This document shows, in pieces, positions 34,116 to 45,201 of a stretch of DNA of 64,000 nucleotides (positions are counted from its first letter, which is position 1; every line of letters begins with the position of its first letter). Origin of the DNA: Aaosphaeria pasadenensis (taxonomy: Eukaryota; Ascomycota; Dothideomycetes; Pleosporales). The stretch lies in NCBI GenBank assembly GCA_022813625.1, contig JAKLMB010000005.1, positions 1,550,001 to 1,614,000 on the forward strand, given 5' to 3'. The notes below the pieces were generated by a model, which did no database searches, was not told where the DNA came from, and was given only the letters and a program-made list of their open reading frames with translations. A program made the translations under genes and the position numbers.

Positions 34116-36711
34116 ATGAGTGCGCGCCGGCCTCCCCAACCGATTCCCCCGCCCTCAGCGAACATTGTTGGTTCCGGGACAAAGTACAGGTACATCACCA
34201 AAGCTGGAGCCGATGACGACTTGGATGTCACCATGGATAAACAGGCACAAGACGACGACACGCAAGATTCCGGTTCAATTGTGTCCGGCCTCACATCTCT
34301 GGGAAGCGGCGACGACGACTTTGAGCGGCTCATGTTACAAAATGAGCGTGACCAGAGGCAGCTAAAAGATGCGCTGCGTGGCGACTTCAGACCATTTTCA
34401 AAAGCAAGATCACACCCTCGTGTGGGCCTGACGCTGGACAATTTGGAGAGAAACAACGCACAACAAGATTCGCGTTCCGGCGCAGGCAACTTGGTCAAGA
34501 GGGAGAGCCCACAGAGTAGCAATGGTTCAGCACGAGCAGACCCTCCAATACACGCACCTAGGGAGTGGGGACGGAAAGGCAGAGTCAAACGGAATTGGCT
34601 GCGGGCTATAGCATCCGAGGACCAAACAAGGTCTCCAGAGGCCCCCAACCATTTCGCCGATGAGGAGACTCCCCGACAGTCGAGCTATGCGCCAGAAGAT
34701 TTACCATTACCTTCGATCGAAGACAGCCCGCTTTCACACAAAGGTTCCTCTCGAAATACGCCGAACTCGACACGCCGAAAATCATTTGATACACAGGAGG
34801 ATTCTGATCTCGATTCTTCAATAGACTTCAACGAGGCATCGCTGATTGCTTCCACTCCATACGTCCCACGAAGTACAGTTTTAGATGATATTAGGCAGAG
34901 GGAAATGGAAACGCTGCGAGAGCAGGCCCTCACGACGAATCGCCTCGACCGAATCCGAGAGACCTCGCCTGAAGAAACCCGCCCGCGATCTTCGTCCAAA
35001 CAAGTCCCCGACCGATCGGAGAACTTACGGCCGGCACAAGCCCTGCGAGAGGGTACACCGGAAGCGAGGGTACGGATGAGAAGAAACTCATGGAAGACTA
35101 TTGGAAAATCGCCTGCAGTGATTGGTGAAGGTGGGCAACAGCCCACAATCTCCCCAATCACTGTTTACAAAACAAACTCTGAAGGGATTGAGATAGTTGA
35201 AGCCCGTACCCAAGTGAATGCGCGACCAAGCCCTCAGCGTCCCGGCTCCAACAAAAGAGAAGATTCGCACGAACTGTTACGGCGACTTGCACGCGTCTCA
35301 AATACACCAAGCCCCGGCCGACCGAACGCTCAAAGACCCCAGACAGCACCCGCAAAACAATCCGAGTCGCCCTCTCCCCTTGCCCTACACTCCAAACACA
35401 CCACTAATATATCACAATCACACAAACATAGGCCAGAGTCCACTGCTGAACCTATGCCCGCTCATCAAAAGCGGGGTAGAGATCCTCAGTCAGTGAATAC
35501 AGAAGCGGGAGGTGGAGCTTCCCCGGTATCAATCAAAAGGCAGGAATCGGTGGACATCGAAGCCACACCTGTTCCAACGTCTTCGAAATTGAGTGCGACG
35601 ACACCCAGAGTGACTGGTGCCTGGGTAGACACCCCAGCTCCTCGTACGATCCCGCGACCTGCTCGATCACAGTCTAATTCTCCTGTGAGACCAACAAAGC
35701 CTGAGGATCCAAGCAACTCTTCTCATGGAAAGCAAGGTCCTGAAGTTGCACAGGCGGAATCTGAAGGTGTATACGAACTGGAAAGAACGCGACCAAGCAT
35801 GCCGGGTTCTGCTCTTGAGGCTATCGTAGAAGAAGCCAGGGCGAACGGGAAGCGAGCACAGGATCAGGACAGCTTCGGAGATTCGACCATCAACTCATTG
35901 GAAGAATTAATCAGACCGGGATCGGGCGTAGACCAGGCTGGAGACATTGATGACGATACTTTACTAGGCCTCCAGCTTCCGACCGAGCCACCACGGAACG
36001 AAGCTGAACGGCAGAGACAGCAAGAACTTACCCAGCTCCATCTAATGAATCAAAGATTACGCGCTGCGCGAACAAGTGTTCGGGATGCCAGCCGTGGAAT
36101 GACGAGGGTCGAGCATCGCGTGGAACATATTGAAGAGAATGGTGAGAAGATCAGGGTTATATATCGCGACTGTCCCTGCGCTGGTCAAGGGCACCATGGT
36201 CCTTGGATTATTGCTTGGATGAATTTCAAGCGTCTCTTCCGCGATCCACAAGTACGAAGGCGTGCTGGTCTTACCTGGCTTAGCATTATGCTTATCACAC
36301 TATTCACGTGGTATCTGACGGAATGCATTGCGTGGTATGTTGCCACATGGCAGTCGCTGCTCATGACACTGCGAGAATAAGTTATACTGACATCGTCATA
36401 GTGAACAATATTGTCATAAGCTCTATGCCTCGTCAATGATAGGATATGGTGTCGATCCAAATGCCCCACGATTTCCTTTCGTGATTCCAACGCTTCTGTA
36501 CCGATGGACCATCAAACCGTGGTGGCCATTTGTCTGGTCGTACATTGGCCCCATAGTATTGGCCGTCTACCAAACCATTATCGAGGATGAGGCTGTAAAG
36601 CCTAGCGCAACAGCAACCGCACGTCGCTTTGCAACCACTGTCCTCCAGCGTGCAAGTGCGACAGATGCCTTTGAGTCCGACTTCAGGATAAGCGACGACG
36701 AGATGATATAG
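34116..36711 (+). CDS. large, mostly disordered protein with C-terminal membrane segments, unknown function
   Basis: Two exons, 34116-36334 and 36402-36711, with a 67-nt intron; 842 aa. I do not recognise the family. The first 620 residues are low-complexity (Ser, Pro, Arg, Glu) with islands that look constrained, such as DFNEASLIASTPYVPRSTVL and VYKTNSEGIEIVEARTQV. A probable coiled coil lies around residues 630-670 (ERQRQQELTQLHLMNQRLRAAR). Then comes VEHIEENGEKIRVIYRDCPC, followed by a membrane segment GLTWLSIMLITLFTWYLTE, the splice, and a second hydrophobic stretch FVWSYIGPIVLAVYQTI. The splice is supported because it replaces an early stop with a conserved-looking CEQYCHKLYAS. The layout suggests a tail-anchored organelle or nuclear-envelope scaffold, which is inference. 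Confidence 0.75.
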
Positions 36712-38518
36712 GTATTTTTTGCTTAGGCAGCACTCGTTACACCACCTCTATTATCTTTCTGCATATGGGCCGGAGTTTCAAGGGGAAAAGCTTGAGCGAG
36801 GTGTTCTGGGATTATTTGTTTACATATCCTTTTTGGCACCACTACAAACATTATTTGTACTTTGATCAGGGTTTTGGGCATCAATTCGCGGCATACCAGG
36901 CGGCTTTGCATTATTGGCTAATTGCATGACCGAGAGAGACACAGCATGGCAGAGCATTCATACTCGTAGCAATAAATTACTACATCGTATCCCCTCACTG
37001 CATTTCCATCTGCAGGCTTACAAGCAAGTACAAAACTTTGTCGATTGTCGATTTGATCTAGAACGTCGATGGATGGACAAAATGGAACATCTTTTGGGCT
37101 TAGCGGCTTGGCTACCGAGTAATGCTCGATTTCCCAATCCGTAGATGGGATAAAATAATGAATCAGAGTACCGTAGTCCCATAGGCCATGCGAGTAAGAG
37201 GGAGTTGACTATGTTGTTCTTGTCTTGTTACCTCGTCCTCGAAATAGTAGGCATAAATATAGGAATCAGTTGACAGAGACTGCCTTATTCACGGCAAAAG
37301 TGTAAAAGCCTTGATCCATTGCAGTGGCTGTTGTCAGCTTCTCCGCGCATACATGAAACGAAAAGGAAGAACGGTGACGATTACATATTCCACTTCAGGG
37401 CGATTTTCGCAAGGTGCATGCATAGCCCGCCATGCGGATCTCCGATTTGATTGCTCTCGCGAGTCTACGAGCGCAAATGGCGTGCTGCATGGCACTCGAA
37501 TATCCACCAGACGGGGCACAGCTCCAAGGCACGCCAATGAACCAGGACTCCCCGCAGATTGGTTCACCCCTCGCGATGTCGGCACGCACGATCCGTTCGA
37601 CGAGTATTTGATGTGTGTATCGTGACTGTGGGCCGCGTAGGCACGCTGATGCTGGCTCGAGTGGAGGAGTTGATGGCGCGCTGGGCGTGTCTTGTTTGAG
37701 CAGATCGTCGACGTCTGCCAAGTTGTTCCAGGGCCATTTTACCCCACAGAAAGCCCCATGGACTGTCTGTTTGGGTCCTTGATCCATCCCAACTCGGGTA
37801 GACCGGGATTCAGCTACCAACCTCACCTCACTCCATCATCAAAGAATTCGTCTGGTGTTTTGGACATTATTCAGACCCAATTCAATGTTGCCAATGGAAA
37901 ACACGGTCATGAATCTACGACAAAGTGGACAAAACTCGCCGAAACCCAGCGACTCATTCACATCGCCCTTAGACTCTTGTGACACAAGAGATGAGCTGAT
38001 ATATCCATACATCACCACTTCATATATCCGGACTGTGACGCAAAATCCTCGTTAGTTCCACCTGCAGTCCCGTAGCAGCGGGCCTAACCGTATGTGGGTC
38101 AGCATTATGAACGATGCTCCTGTTAGCCAAGGGCCTGTCTTTCTTCATCACCAGCATCGCTAGCACTTCACTGCCACTTCAGAGCTTGGCCACCAGTGAT
38201 TGTACCCAGGTTAAGCGCAAGGATTGTATGATGAGCCATATGCCATGGACCTTCGCCCATGGCTAGGCTGGCTCGTGCTTCACTCATTGGTGCGTATCCG
38301 AAGGTTTGACGTGGACTTTGGATGTCGCCAGGGTGACTAGCAGGCTTTGTCTTGGAGAAGATGGCGAAAGCTGGTTTTCAAGGAAGAATAGCATACTTAA
38401 GGTGGAATTCCCCTCTTTTGGAGCATCACCTGCTCAATTGGCCTCGTCCTTTGCCTGTCTTCCTCAATCGTGCACATTCTCATCAATTGACTCTCAAGGA
38501 ACGTCCAATTGTAACACA
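36712..38518. other. long intergenic region
   Basis: 1.8 kb between two plus-strand genes. Frames of up to 143 codons occur on both strands near 37311-37826 but overlap each other and show no domain, signal peptide or coding bias I trust. The last 150 bp are the promoter and leader of the fasciclin gene. Confidence 0.4.
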
Positions 38519-39802
38519 ATGCAGTTCAAGCACCTTTCTCTCCTCGCGCTTGCGAGCTATGTTGCCGCTCAGGAGAACAATCAAACTGTGCAAGATCTGA
38601 ACGCTACATTGACTGGTCAGGAAAACCTCTCGAACTTGACTACTTTCCTTTCGGCCGATCCGCAATTGCTTGCGACTCTCTCGAACGCGACCAACATTAC
38701 GATTCTTGCTCCTTCGAACGATGCTTTCAATAAGCTTGCAGAGTCGCCAGCATTCCAGGAGCTTGCCGGTGACCCTGCTGCCGTTGCTGCTTTACTCACC
38801 TACCATGTCTTGAACGGAACCATCCCTGCATCGGCAATCACAAACACTAGCACGTTCGTGCCGACTCTTTTGACTGACGAACAATTCACCAATGTCACCG
38901 GTGGACAAGTCGTTGAGGCTCTTGTAGTTGGAAACGAGACCGTCTTCTACTCTGGGCTTCTGCAGAATGCCACTGTCTCCCAAGCTGTATGTTTGCGCAC
39001 CGCAACAGATACTCATTGTCAGTCGACTAATCACATGATCTGTAGGATGTAAACTTCACCGGTGGTGTCATTCACATCATTGACTCTGTCCTCACTCTTC
39101 CTTTGGATCTCCTTGACACTGCCAATGCCGCCAACCTGACCGCCGTACGCGGTGCTATCAATGCCACCGATCTCATCGATGTTGTCAACTACACTCCCGA
39201 TGTTACCATCTTTGCTCCTACCAACGAGGCTTTCCAGTCCATTGGCTCCGCTTTTGAGAATGCCACTGACATTCTCGGTTCGGTGCTCGCTTACCATCTC
39301 ATCAATGGCACTGTTGGATACTCCAACACTCTTGAGAACGGCACCTCCCTCCAGACCGCCAATGGCGCTAACTTGACCATCACCATCGATGGCAATGGCA
39401 CTGTCTTCGTTAACTCCGCTCGCGTCGTCGTTCCCAACGTCTTGATCGCGAACGGTGTCGTCCATATCATCGACGAGTAAGTTTCCATCTGCCAAAATCT
39501 CCAATTGACTATACTAATGCACCCCCAGGGTCCTCAACCCCAACAACACCAACACCCCCGAACCCAGCGCCACCGAGGGTGTTCCCGCATTCTCTGGCAC
39601 CCCCGTCAGCGAAGTCCCCTTCATCTCCGGCCAGCCCACTCCCACCACCCAGATCAACCCCACTGGTGAGGGACCCGGCCCTGCCTCCACCAACGCCGGT
39701 GAGACTTCTTCGTCAACTGGTGCTGCCATGCCCATGAAGACCGGTGCTGTTGGTGCCGCCGCCCTCTTTGGCGCCGTCGGTGCTGTCATGGCTGGCATGT
39801 AA
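38519..39802 (+). CDS. secreted fasciclin (FAS1) domain protein, probably GPI-anchored
   Basis: Three exons, 38519-38986, 39046-39476 and 39529-39802; 390 aa. It has a signal peptide (MQFKHLSLLALASYVAAQ) and two FAS1 domains, roughly residues 22-180 and 180-305. Each carries the conserved FAPTNEAF-like (here ITILAPSNDAF and VTIFAPTNEAF) and YHVLNG/YHLING blocks and ends in GGVIHIIDSVL or NGVVHIIDEVL. Many Asn-X-Ser/Thr sites are present. The last 85 residues are Pro/Thr/Gly-rich and close with a hydrophobic GAVGAAALFGAVGAVMAGM tail that fits a GPI signal. FAS1 proteins act in cell adhesion and wall organisation. The second intron donor GTAAGT hides a TAA, so the unspliced frame would stop at 39478-39480. 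Confidence 0.92.
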
Positions 39803-40234
39803 GCATTTTGATGTGCTCGTACCCTAACAAAAGAAACGGAATGGCAAATCGAAGTCTTTTCTGCTTGATAGGGAAGTGAGAACGACTAATGGGAATGAGT
39901 GATGTTGGGCTTCTTTTCTGATTGGATATTCGATGTTTTTTTTTGGTTTTACGATCGTTATGGGCTTTTTGTAGTATACCTTTCTCGCTATAAATAAATC
40001 CTAATTCCGAACTATCTTTCGATTTGATCTAACCTGATCTGATGTTCTCTGTTCCCTCACGATGAATCAATCATATGTGGAACCTCCCAACCAACATAGC
40101 TCTTCATCCCATCAAAAAGCAAATTCAAACCTGAACTCCTACGCCATAATAATCAAATTAGCAAATCTGTCACATCATCAACACATTTTCAAACACCTTC
40201 CCCAAAATCTCCACCACCTACCTCACTCTTAACC
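39803..40234. other. intergenic region
   Basis: 3' flank of the fasciclin gene. Includes an A-rich/CAAAC-rich run near 40080-40210 and nothing coding. Confidence 0.4.
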
Positions 40235-40480
40235 CTACATAATCACGCCAGCGTAAAAAGGGTCACTCATAGCAATCTGCCTCTCCGCAACGTGCCTTGC
40301 CTCTCTCCTCCGCTCATTGGCGGCCCCCTCATCGTGCCGAATGAGACAACGCGTGGACTCTGAGAACCGGCGTCGCGACAGCGCTTGGTGTCGTTGTTGT
40401 CGGCGGATTGTCGCGCCCCGGTATAGGACGAGGATGTTGGAGAAGACTTTGCGGACGGAGGCGCCGCGTTTGGGTGGCAT
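40235..40480 (-). CDS. small basic hypothetical protein
   Basis: 81 aa, intronless, about one quarter Arg plus Lys (KRGASVRKVF, RRQQRHQALSRRRF, ERRREARHVAERQ). It begins MPPKRG and ends DPFYAGVIM. The length, the basic helical character and the compact hydrophobic tail would suit a mitochondrial or ribosome-associated small protein, but I recognise no family. Long plus-strand frames overlap it (40317-40661), so strand choice rests only on its regular, repeat-free, charged composition. It may be a chance frame. Confidence 0.4.
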   Translation of the reverse strand: MPPKRGASVRKVFSNILVLYRGATIRRQQRHQALSRRRFSESTRCLIRHDEGAANERRREARHVAERQIAMSDPFYAGVIM

Positions 40481-42105
40481 TTGTTTGGTCGTGGGGGTTT
40501 GTTTTTGTGGTTTCTTGTTGGGGGTTTGGGACGGTGGGGTATTGTGTTTGTATTGTCCTCAGATTTGGAAGAGAGAGGATGGTTTGGTTAATTATGAAGG
40601 GAAATGCGCAGGAGACTTTAGAGAAGAGAAAGAGAGGTGTGTGTATTATGTGTATGTGTGACTGTGTGACTGTGCGCAAGAAAAGCAAGTTTGAAACCAT
40701 GATTTAGTGATAACTATGGCTGCAACGTGGAGAGCTGCCATTGTCGATTCTCTATCGTCAGCTATGAATAGGGCTGGCTTGGTTAGCTGAGCACGGCGGC
40801 CATGCCGGCCAATTATTCATTTGTTGCGTTCTTAGGCGCTCATGGCGGGGAGAGTGAGACGATGTGAGAGGTTCAGCTCAGCTCTTGGCTGCTTCGCACG
40901 CCAGGAGATTTCTGGCCTGTCGTCGAGGTGGGTTCAGCCACGACTGCGACAAGAGCTGCTCGACTTTGTGGGTGGGGTTTGGGGTTAATATGGGGAGCGA
41001 ATTGAGGCTTGGTTCGCGGTGTGGCTGTTAAAGCTGAATATACTTTGCTGTGTTGCTTACTAGATATTCTACGAGCTGCGCAGCACGTCTTTGGTGTCTT
41101 TGGTGTCTTGGTGGTCGGAATGTCCGATGTAAAAAGAAGTCCAAATTCATCCTGTATGTTATAAGGATGAGTTTTAAGACTTAACCCGCCATTTTTGATT
41201 AATTCAGTTCACTACAATATCAATCTTTCCTTCCCATTAATCAGTAATATAATCACAACATAACAACAAAATGAGTTTAGCTGCATCATTACTGCTCAAG
41301 TCGCTATCCATATTGACGGCATCAAGTCTAGGAGACTACTGCACAAATGTAAGAAATAAGACTTTTCTCTCTCTTTTAGGCTATTGATACTGATTCACCA
41401 TGGAAGGTGACGGCCGTCAACCCAGATATGCTCCCGCCTTCGCCACAAGTTGTCTCGAATTACACTTTATCAGCAAAGGAGAATGAACCAAGACACATAG
41501 AGTATACGACACAAAGCCAACGGATATCAACTTAAGGGGTGTTCGTTACTTGGGGACTCCAGGCTTACAGGGCCGTAAAGGATGAAGAATCATGATCCGT
41601 AATCAAAAGACGCCATAGATGGACGTTGGTGACTAGTTCAGGAATTGCGATATGTGGGACGTTGAATGAAGTAATGTGGGAACTCCGACGTTCAGAGGAT
41701 TTTCATGATGGATATGATAGAAGGAGGAGTTATGGCGTGGATTCGATGATAATCATTTTTGCTATTAAGAATGTATGAAAAGGCTAGATCAGCTAAACAT
41801 CTTAAAGACAGGTTTTGGAGAAACTTAAAGGTAGAAGTTATGTTCTTTTTATCTAAAACATTTGCTCTACGTTAATGTTGTGACTTTCTCCTCGCCCGTG
41901 AGTAAGAAAGTATGGTACATTGGATAAGTCCATGCATATTTAAGTTGGTCACCGTCATGTCCATGCTCTTCAACGAGAAATATAAGACTTCAAATTGAGG
42001 AGGTAACCGGCTCCGATATATCAAGATATCCAGATATTATGCAAGTATCAATTTAAGATATAACCGGTTTCAGAAACGATGATTGGTTGTCCGTCGTATA
42101 GTCGT
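40481..42105. other. intergenic region with short simple repeats
   Basis: 1.6 kb. Near 40637-40675 there is a GT-rich run with GTGTGACT repeated, and near 41090-41112 GTCTTTG/GTGTCTTTG repeats. Holds the doubtful small gene at 41271-41535. The rest is A+T-rich without features. Confidence 0.4.
41271..41535 (+). CDS. doubtful very small secreted protein or its remnant
   Basis: An ATG at 41271 opens a hydrophobic signal-like peptide (MSLAASLLLKSLSILTASSL) followed by GDYCTN and then a GTAAG donor at 41349. Reading resumes in frame after TAG at 41379 (31-nt intron, unusually short) or after AAG at 41406 (58 nt, with a TACTGAT branch-like element). Either way the chain continues through KVTAVNPDMLPPSP or its tail to a TAA at 41533-41535, giving 77 or 68 aa. 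The middle slightly recalls the start of ML/NPC2-type lipid-binding secreted proteins, but the rest of such a domain is absent. It may be a decayed gene or chance. Confidence 0.25.
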
Positions 42106-42783
42106 TTACAATTGTATATCGAAACTTGTTCCGCATCCGCAACTGCTCGTAGCTCCGGGGATCCCCGTGACCTTGAACTGACTACCGATCAACTCCATAG
42201 TATAATCCACGGTACTTCCATTCAGTAGCTCCAAGCTAGACTCATCAATCACCACTTTTGCTCCTTTGTCCCCTTCGAATACGGTATCATCCTCCGCTGC
42301 TGGTGAAGTAGATAGATCTGTCAACGACATCAAGTACTGAAAGCCGTGACAGCCGCCAGATTCGACTGTTACTCTAAGCGCGGTATCAGGGTTCTGATCG
42401 CTGGCGGCGATTGCGGAGAGGCGGTTGACGGCGCGCGGAGAGATGGCTATTGACATTGGCGTTCCATCTTCCGCTGTCCTGGGATTGAGAATGGCGCGCG
42501 TTGGGGTGTTATAAGGCACTGAGGAAGACGAAGACTGTTCGGGAGCGGCGGCTGCCACAGCGTAGTTCCGGTGCCATGCCTGCGGGTACGGGGTTCGAGG
42601 AAGTGTCTTAGGAGATGTGCGGGTTGCTGAAGGTGCAAGAAAGTCCAGGTAAAGCGTTTGCGAAGGAGTGGCGGCGGTCATGCGATAGGCTCGCGATGAG
42701 CTGCGCAGTACGCGGGAGGACAGAGTAGTCGGCCTCAACGTAGTTCTGAGACATGAGGTGCACAGTGCAGTTGTAGGTGGCAT
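42106..42783 (-). CDS. ISA2: mitochondrial iron-sulfur assembly protein Isa2-like (A-type carrier)
   Basis: Intronless, 225 aa. The first 80 or so residues are Arg/Ser/Thr/Ala-rich without acidic residues at the start, as in a mitochondrial targeting sequence. The A-type scaffold domain (HesB/IscA) covers about 108-225, starting MSIAISPRAVNRLSAIA. It has the three conserved Cys: Cys145 in ESGGCHGFQY, and Cys215 and Cys217 in SCGCGTSF. Isa1 and Isa2 with Iba57 make [4Fe-4S] clusters for aconitase, lipoate synthase and others. The Isa2 assignment rather than Isa1 rests on the GGCHGFQY form and a divergent domain, and is likely but not certain. It shares its 5' region with kynureninase. Confidence 0.88.
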   Translation of the reverse strand: MPPTTALCTSCLRTTLRPTTLSSRVLRSSSRAYRMTAATPSQTLYLDFLAPSATRTSPKTLPRTPYPQAWHRNYAVAAAAPEQSSSSSVPYNTPTRAILNPRTAEDGTPMSIAISPRAVNRLSAIAASDQNPDTALRVTVESGGCHGFQYLMSLTDLSTSPAAEDDTVFEGDKGAKVVIDESSLELLNGSTVDYTMELIGSQFKVTGIPGATSSCGCGTSFDIQL

Positions 42784-43182
42784 TTTGTTGATGGGGTATA
42801 GGGTTCGATCGGGAGCCTCTCTCCAATAATAGAGGGATGATAGTTGGTGATGAGGAAGCTGGAACTTTTTTCTTTGGTGGTGGTGAGGTCAGAGCGACTA
42901 GGGTGGTTGGCGGTGTCAATGGTATGTGGTTCGGAGTAAGTTACGGAGTAAGAGACTAGAGAACAGACAGAGACAAATGCCAATACATTTAGGGCGGTTA
43001 GCGGCGGCAGAAGGTGTCAATTACATAAGGTGGATGCTTCCGCGTTCTAGCCCCGCCAATTGCCCCTCAAAACCAACCAAACAATCCGGGGACATCTTAA
43101 ACAAGCTCAACCCACACTCGTTTCGCTGCGTTATCTCTTTCTCTCAACCTTTCCTTCTCTTCCAATTCCAACAATTCTAGCT
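42784..43182. promoter_or_regulatory. divergent promoter of ISA2 and kynureninase genes
   Basis: 399 bp. Contains a direct 9-bp repeat CGGAGTAAG (42932-42940 and 42944-42952). A pyrimidine-rich leader precedes the kynureninase start. No coding sequence supported. Confidence 0.45.
42932..42952. repeat. short direct repeat CGGAGTAAG x2
   Basis: Two copies of CGGAGTAAG separated by TTA, midway between the divergent starts of ISA2 and kynureninase. The related 8-mer TACGGAGT appears again near 63680. It may be a transcription-factor element or a chance repeat. Confidence 0.4.
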
Positions 43183-44700
43183 ATGCCGCAAGCACAGGAT
43201 CCATTCGCCGAATTCTCAGACAAGCAATTGTTCTCTGAGGACTTTGCTCGCAAGGAAGATGCGAACGATCCTTTGAGCAAGCTCCGTAATGAGTTTATCA
43301 TCCCAACAAAGGGCGATTTGAAGCACCCGGGCTATGGACCAGCACCCACCTCTGGTAGTGCTGACCGGAACGATACGGCACAATCTGACGATGCTGAAGA
43401 GGCAATTTATTTCTGTGGAAATTCATTAGGACTGCAGCCCAAGCGAACCCGCGAGTATATCCACAAGTATCTCGACACATGGTCATCCAAGGGTGTTTTC
43501 GGCCATTTCAAGGAGCTTGAAAACGGTCACCCTCCATGGCTTAATATGGATGATGCTATGAAAGATCAGACTTCGAAACTTGTCGGTGCACTGCCCGAAG
43601 AAGTTGTAGTCATGGAGACCTTGACTGCGAACCTGCACTTCCTCATGGCCAGCTTCTACAAGCCGACCGCAACGCGCTACAAGATCATCATTGAGGGTAA
43701 AGCTTTCCCAAGTGATCATGTAAGTACCACGAGCAAATTTTCCTCACTTGTGTTACACCTGCTTACGGAAGTGTAGTACGCAGCGCTTTCTCAGCTTGCC
43801 CACCACAATCTGCCGCCTGATGCTCTCGTGACCATCACTCCCCCAAATCCCGATTCACCATACCTTTCCGACGAGCACATTCTTTCTGTCATATCTCAGC
43901 ATGCGGCCAGTACGGCTCTCGTCTTGTTACCCGGTATTCAGTTCTATTCTGGCCAATACTTTGACATCAAGCTCATAACACATCACTGCCACCTCAATGA
44001 CATCACGATAGGATGGGATCTAGCTCATGCCGTCGGCAATGTCCCAGTCAAGTTACACGAATGGAATGTTGATTTTGCTGCTTGGTGTAACTATAAATAT
44101 ATGAACGGAGGTCCCGGCGTTATCGGTGGATTGTTCGTTCATGAACGCCATGGTAAAGTCGAATCTTCAAAAGCAGCCAACGGAGAAGCCCAATTGAATT
44201 ACCGACCTCGATTGAGCGGATGGTGGGGCGGCGATAAGGGCAGCAGATTCCGCATGGAGAACCAATTCGTGCCAATACCTGGCGCCAGTGGCTTCCAAGT
44301 CAGCAATCCGAGTGCATTGGATCTGACGGCCGTCAAGGCCAGTCTTGATATCTTCGCCTTGACAGACATCGATTCACTCCGCGCGAGGAGTCTCCGTCTC
44401 ACACGCTATCTCGAACGTCTTCTCCTGTCCTGGCCCGCGGAAACTCGACCTTATCGTTTGCTCACCCCATCAAACCCAGACGAACGAGGTGCCCAGATCA
44501 GTGTGCTTCTCAATCCAGGATTGCTGGACTCAGTTCAAGCCAACATCGAATCCAACGGCGTTGTGGTGGACGAGCGAAAGCCCGACGTCCTTCGCGTCGC
44601 CCCCGCTCCTCTGTACAACTCCTTCTGGGACATCTATCGCTTCTACAAAATTTTCAAAAGTGCTTGCGAGCAGGCTTTGGCCTCATCTAAAAAGAGCTGA
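43183..44700 (+). CDS. BNA5: kynureninase (L-kynurenine hydrolase)
   Basis: Two exons, 43183-43719 and 43777-44700, with a 57-nt intron; 486 aa. A PLP enzyme that splits kynurenine or 3-hydroxykynurenine to (hydroxy)anthranilate plus alanine in tryptophan breakdown and de novo NAD synthesis. Family blocks are IYFCGNSLGLQPK near residue 65, WLNMDDAMKDQTSKLVGA, VMETLTANLHFLMASFY, GWDLAHAVGNVPVKLHEW (PLP-pyridine Asp in the DLAHA block), the Schiff-base Lys in AWCNYKYMNGGPG, and the GWWGG stretch. The C-terminal ILRVAPAPLYNSF-like block (here VLRVAPAPLYNSF) completes it. In Aspergillus terms this is a bna5 gene. No other kynurenine-pathway gene lies nearby. Confidence 0.95.
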
Positions 44701-45201
44701 GAGACGTACAGGGGGTAAAATGATGTTCACGCAATGTCGTACATGACCGCTACACCTTTGCATATAGTTTAGATGAGTGGATGTCGCCATATATTTTTGC
44801 ATCTTCCAGATTTCTTTATTATATAGCCGCTGCCTTTTCGCCCTTCCCCGCCTTCTACGTTCTGCTGTTCAACTTTCCATCCCAAAAATACGTCGGGAAA
44901 CCACCCCCTTTATACCCCGATAGCCTCAGTACAAAACAGATAGCCGCCACATGGTTAATACATAATATTCACTTGCTCAAGGATTATTCAGAAAGCTCTT
45001 CATTCTTGATACGTTCCATGATACCATTAATGCACTATTCTTCGAAAGTACCGACGGAACAGAAAGAAATCTCCAATGCCAACCCGTGGATGAATCATTT
45101 ACAGTAGACCAACCCAATATGCCACCCGCCACCACAGAATACCCAAAAAGTTCAACTCCCGCTCGAAACGAAAAAGAAAATCATGAACAACCACCAGTTT
45201 C
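44701..45201. other. convergent intergenic region
   Basis: Between the 3' ends of the kynureninase and POL1 genes. Short frames only. Nothing recognised. Confidence 0.4.

Noticed and set aside
37311..37826. Overlapping frames of 104 and 143 codons on opposite strands
   Set aside because: No domain, signal or splice support; likely chance open frames.
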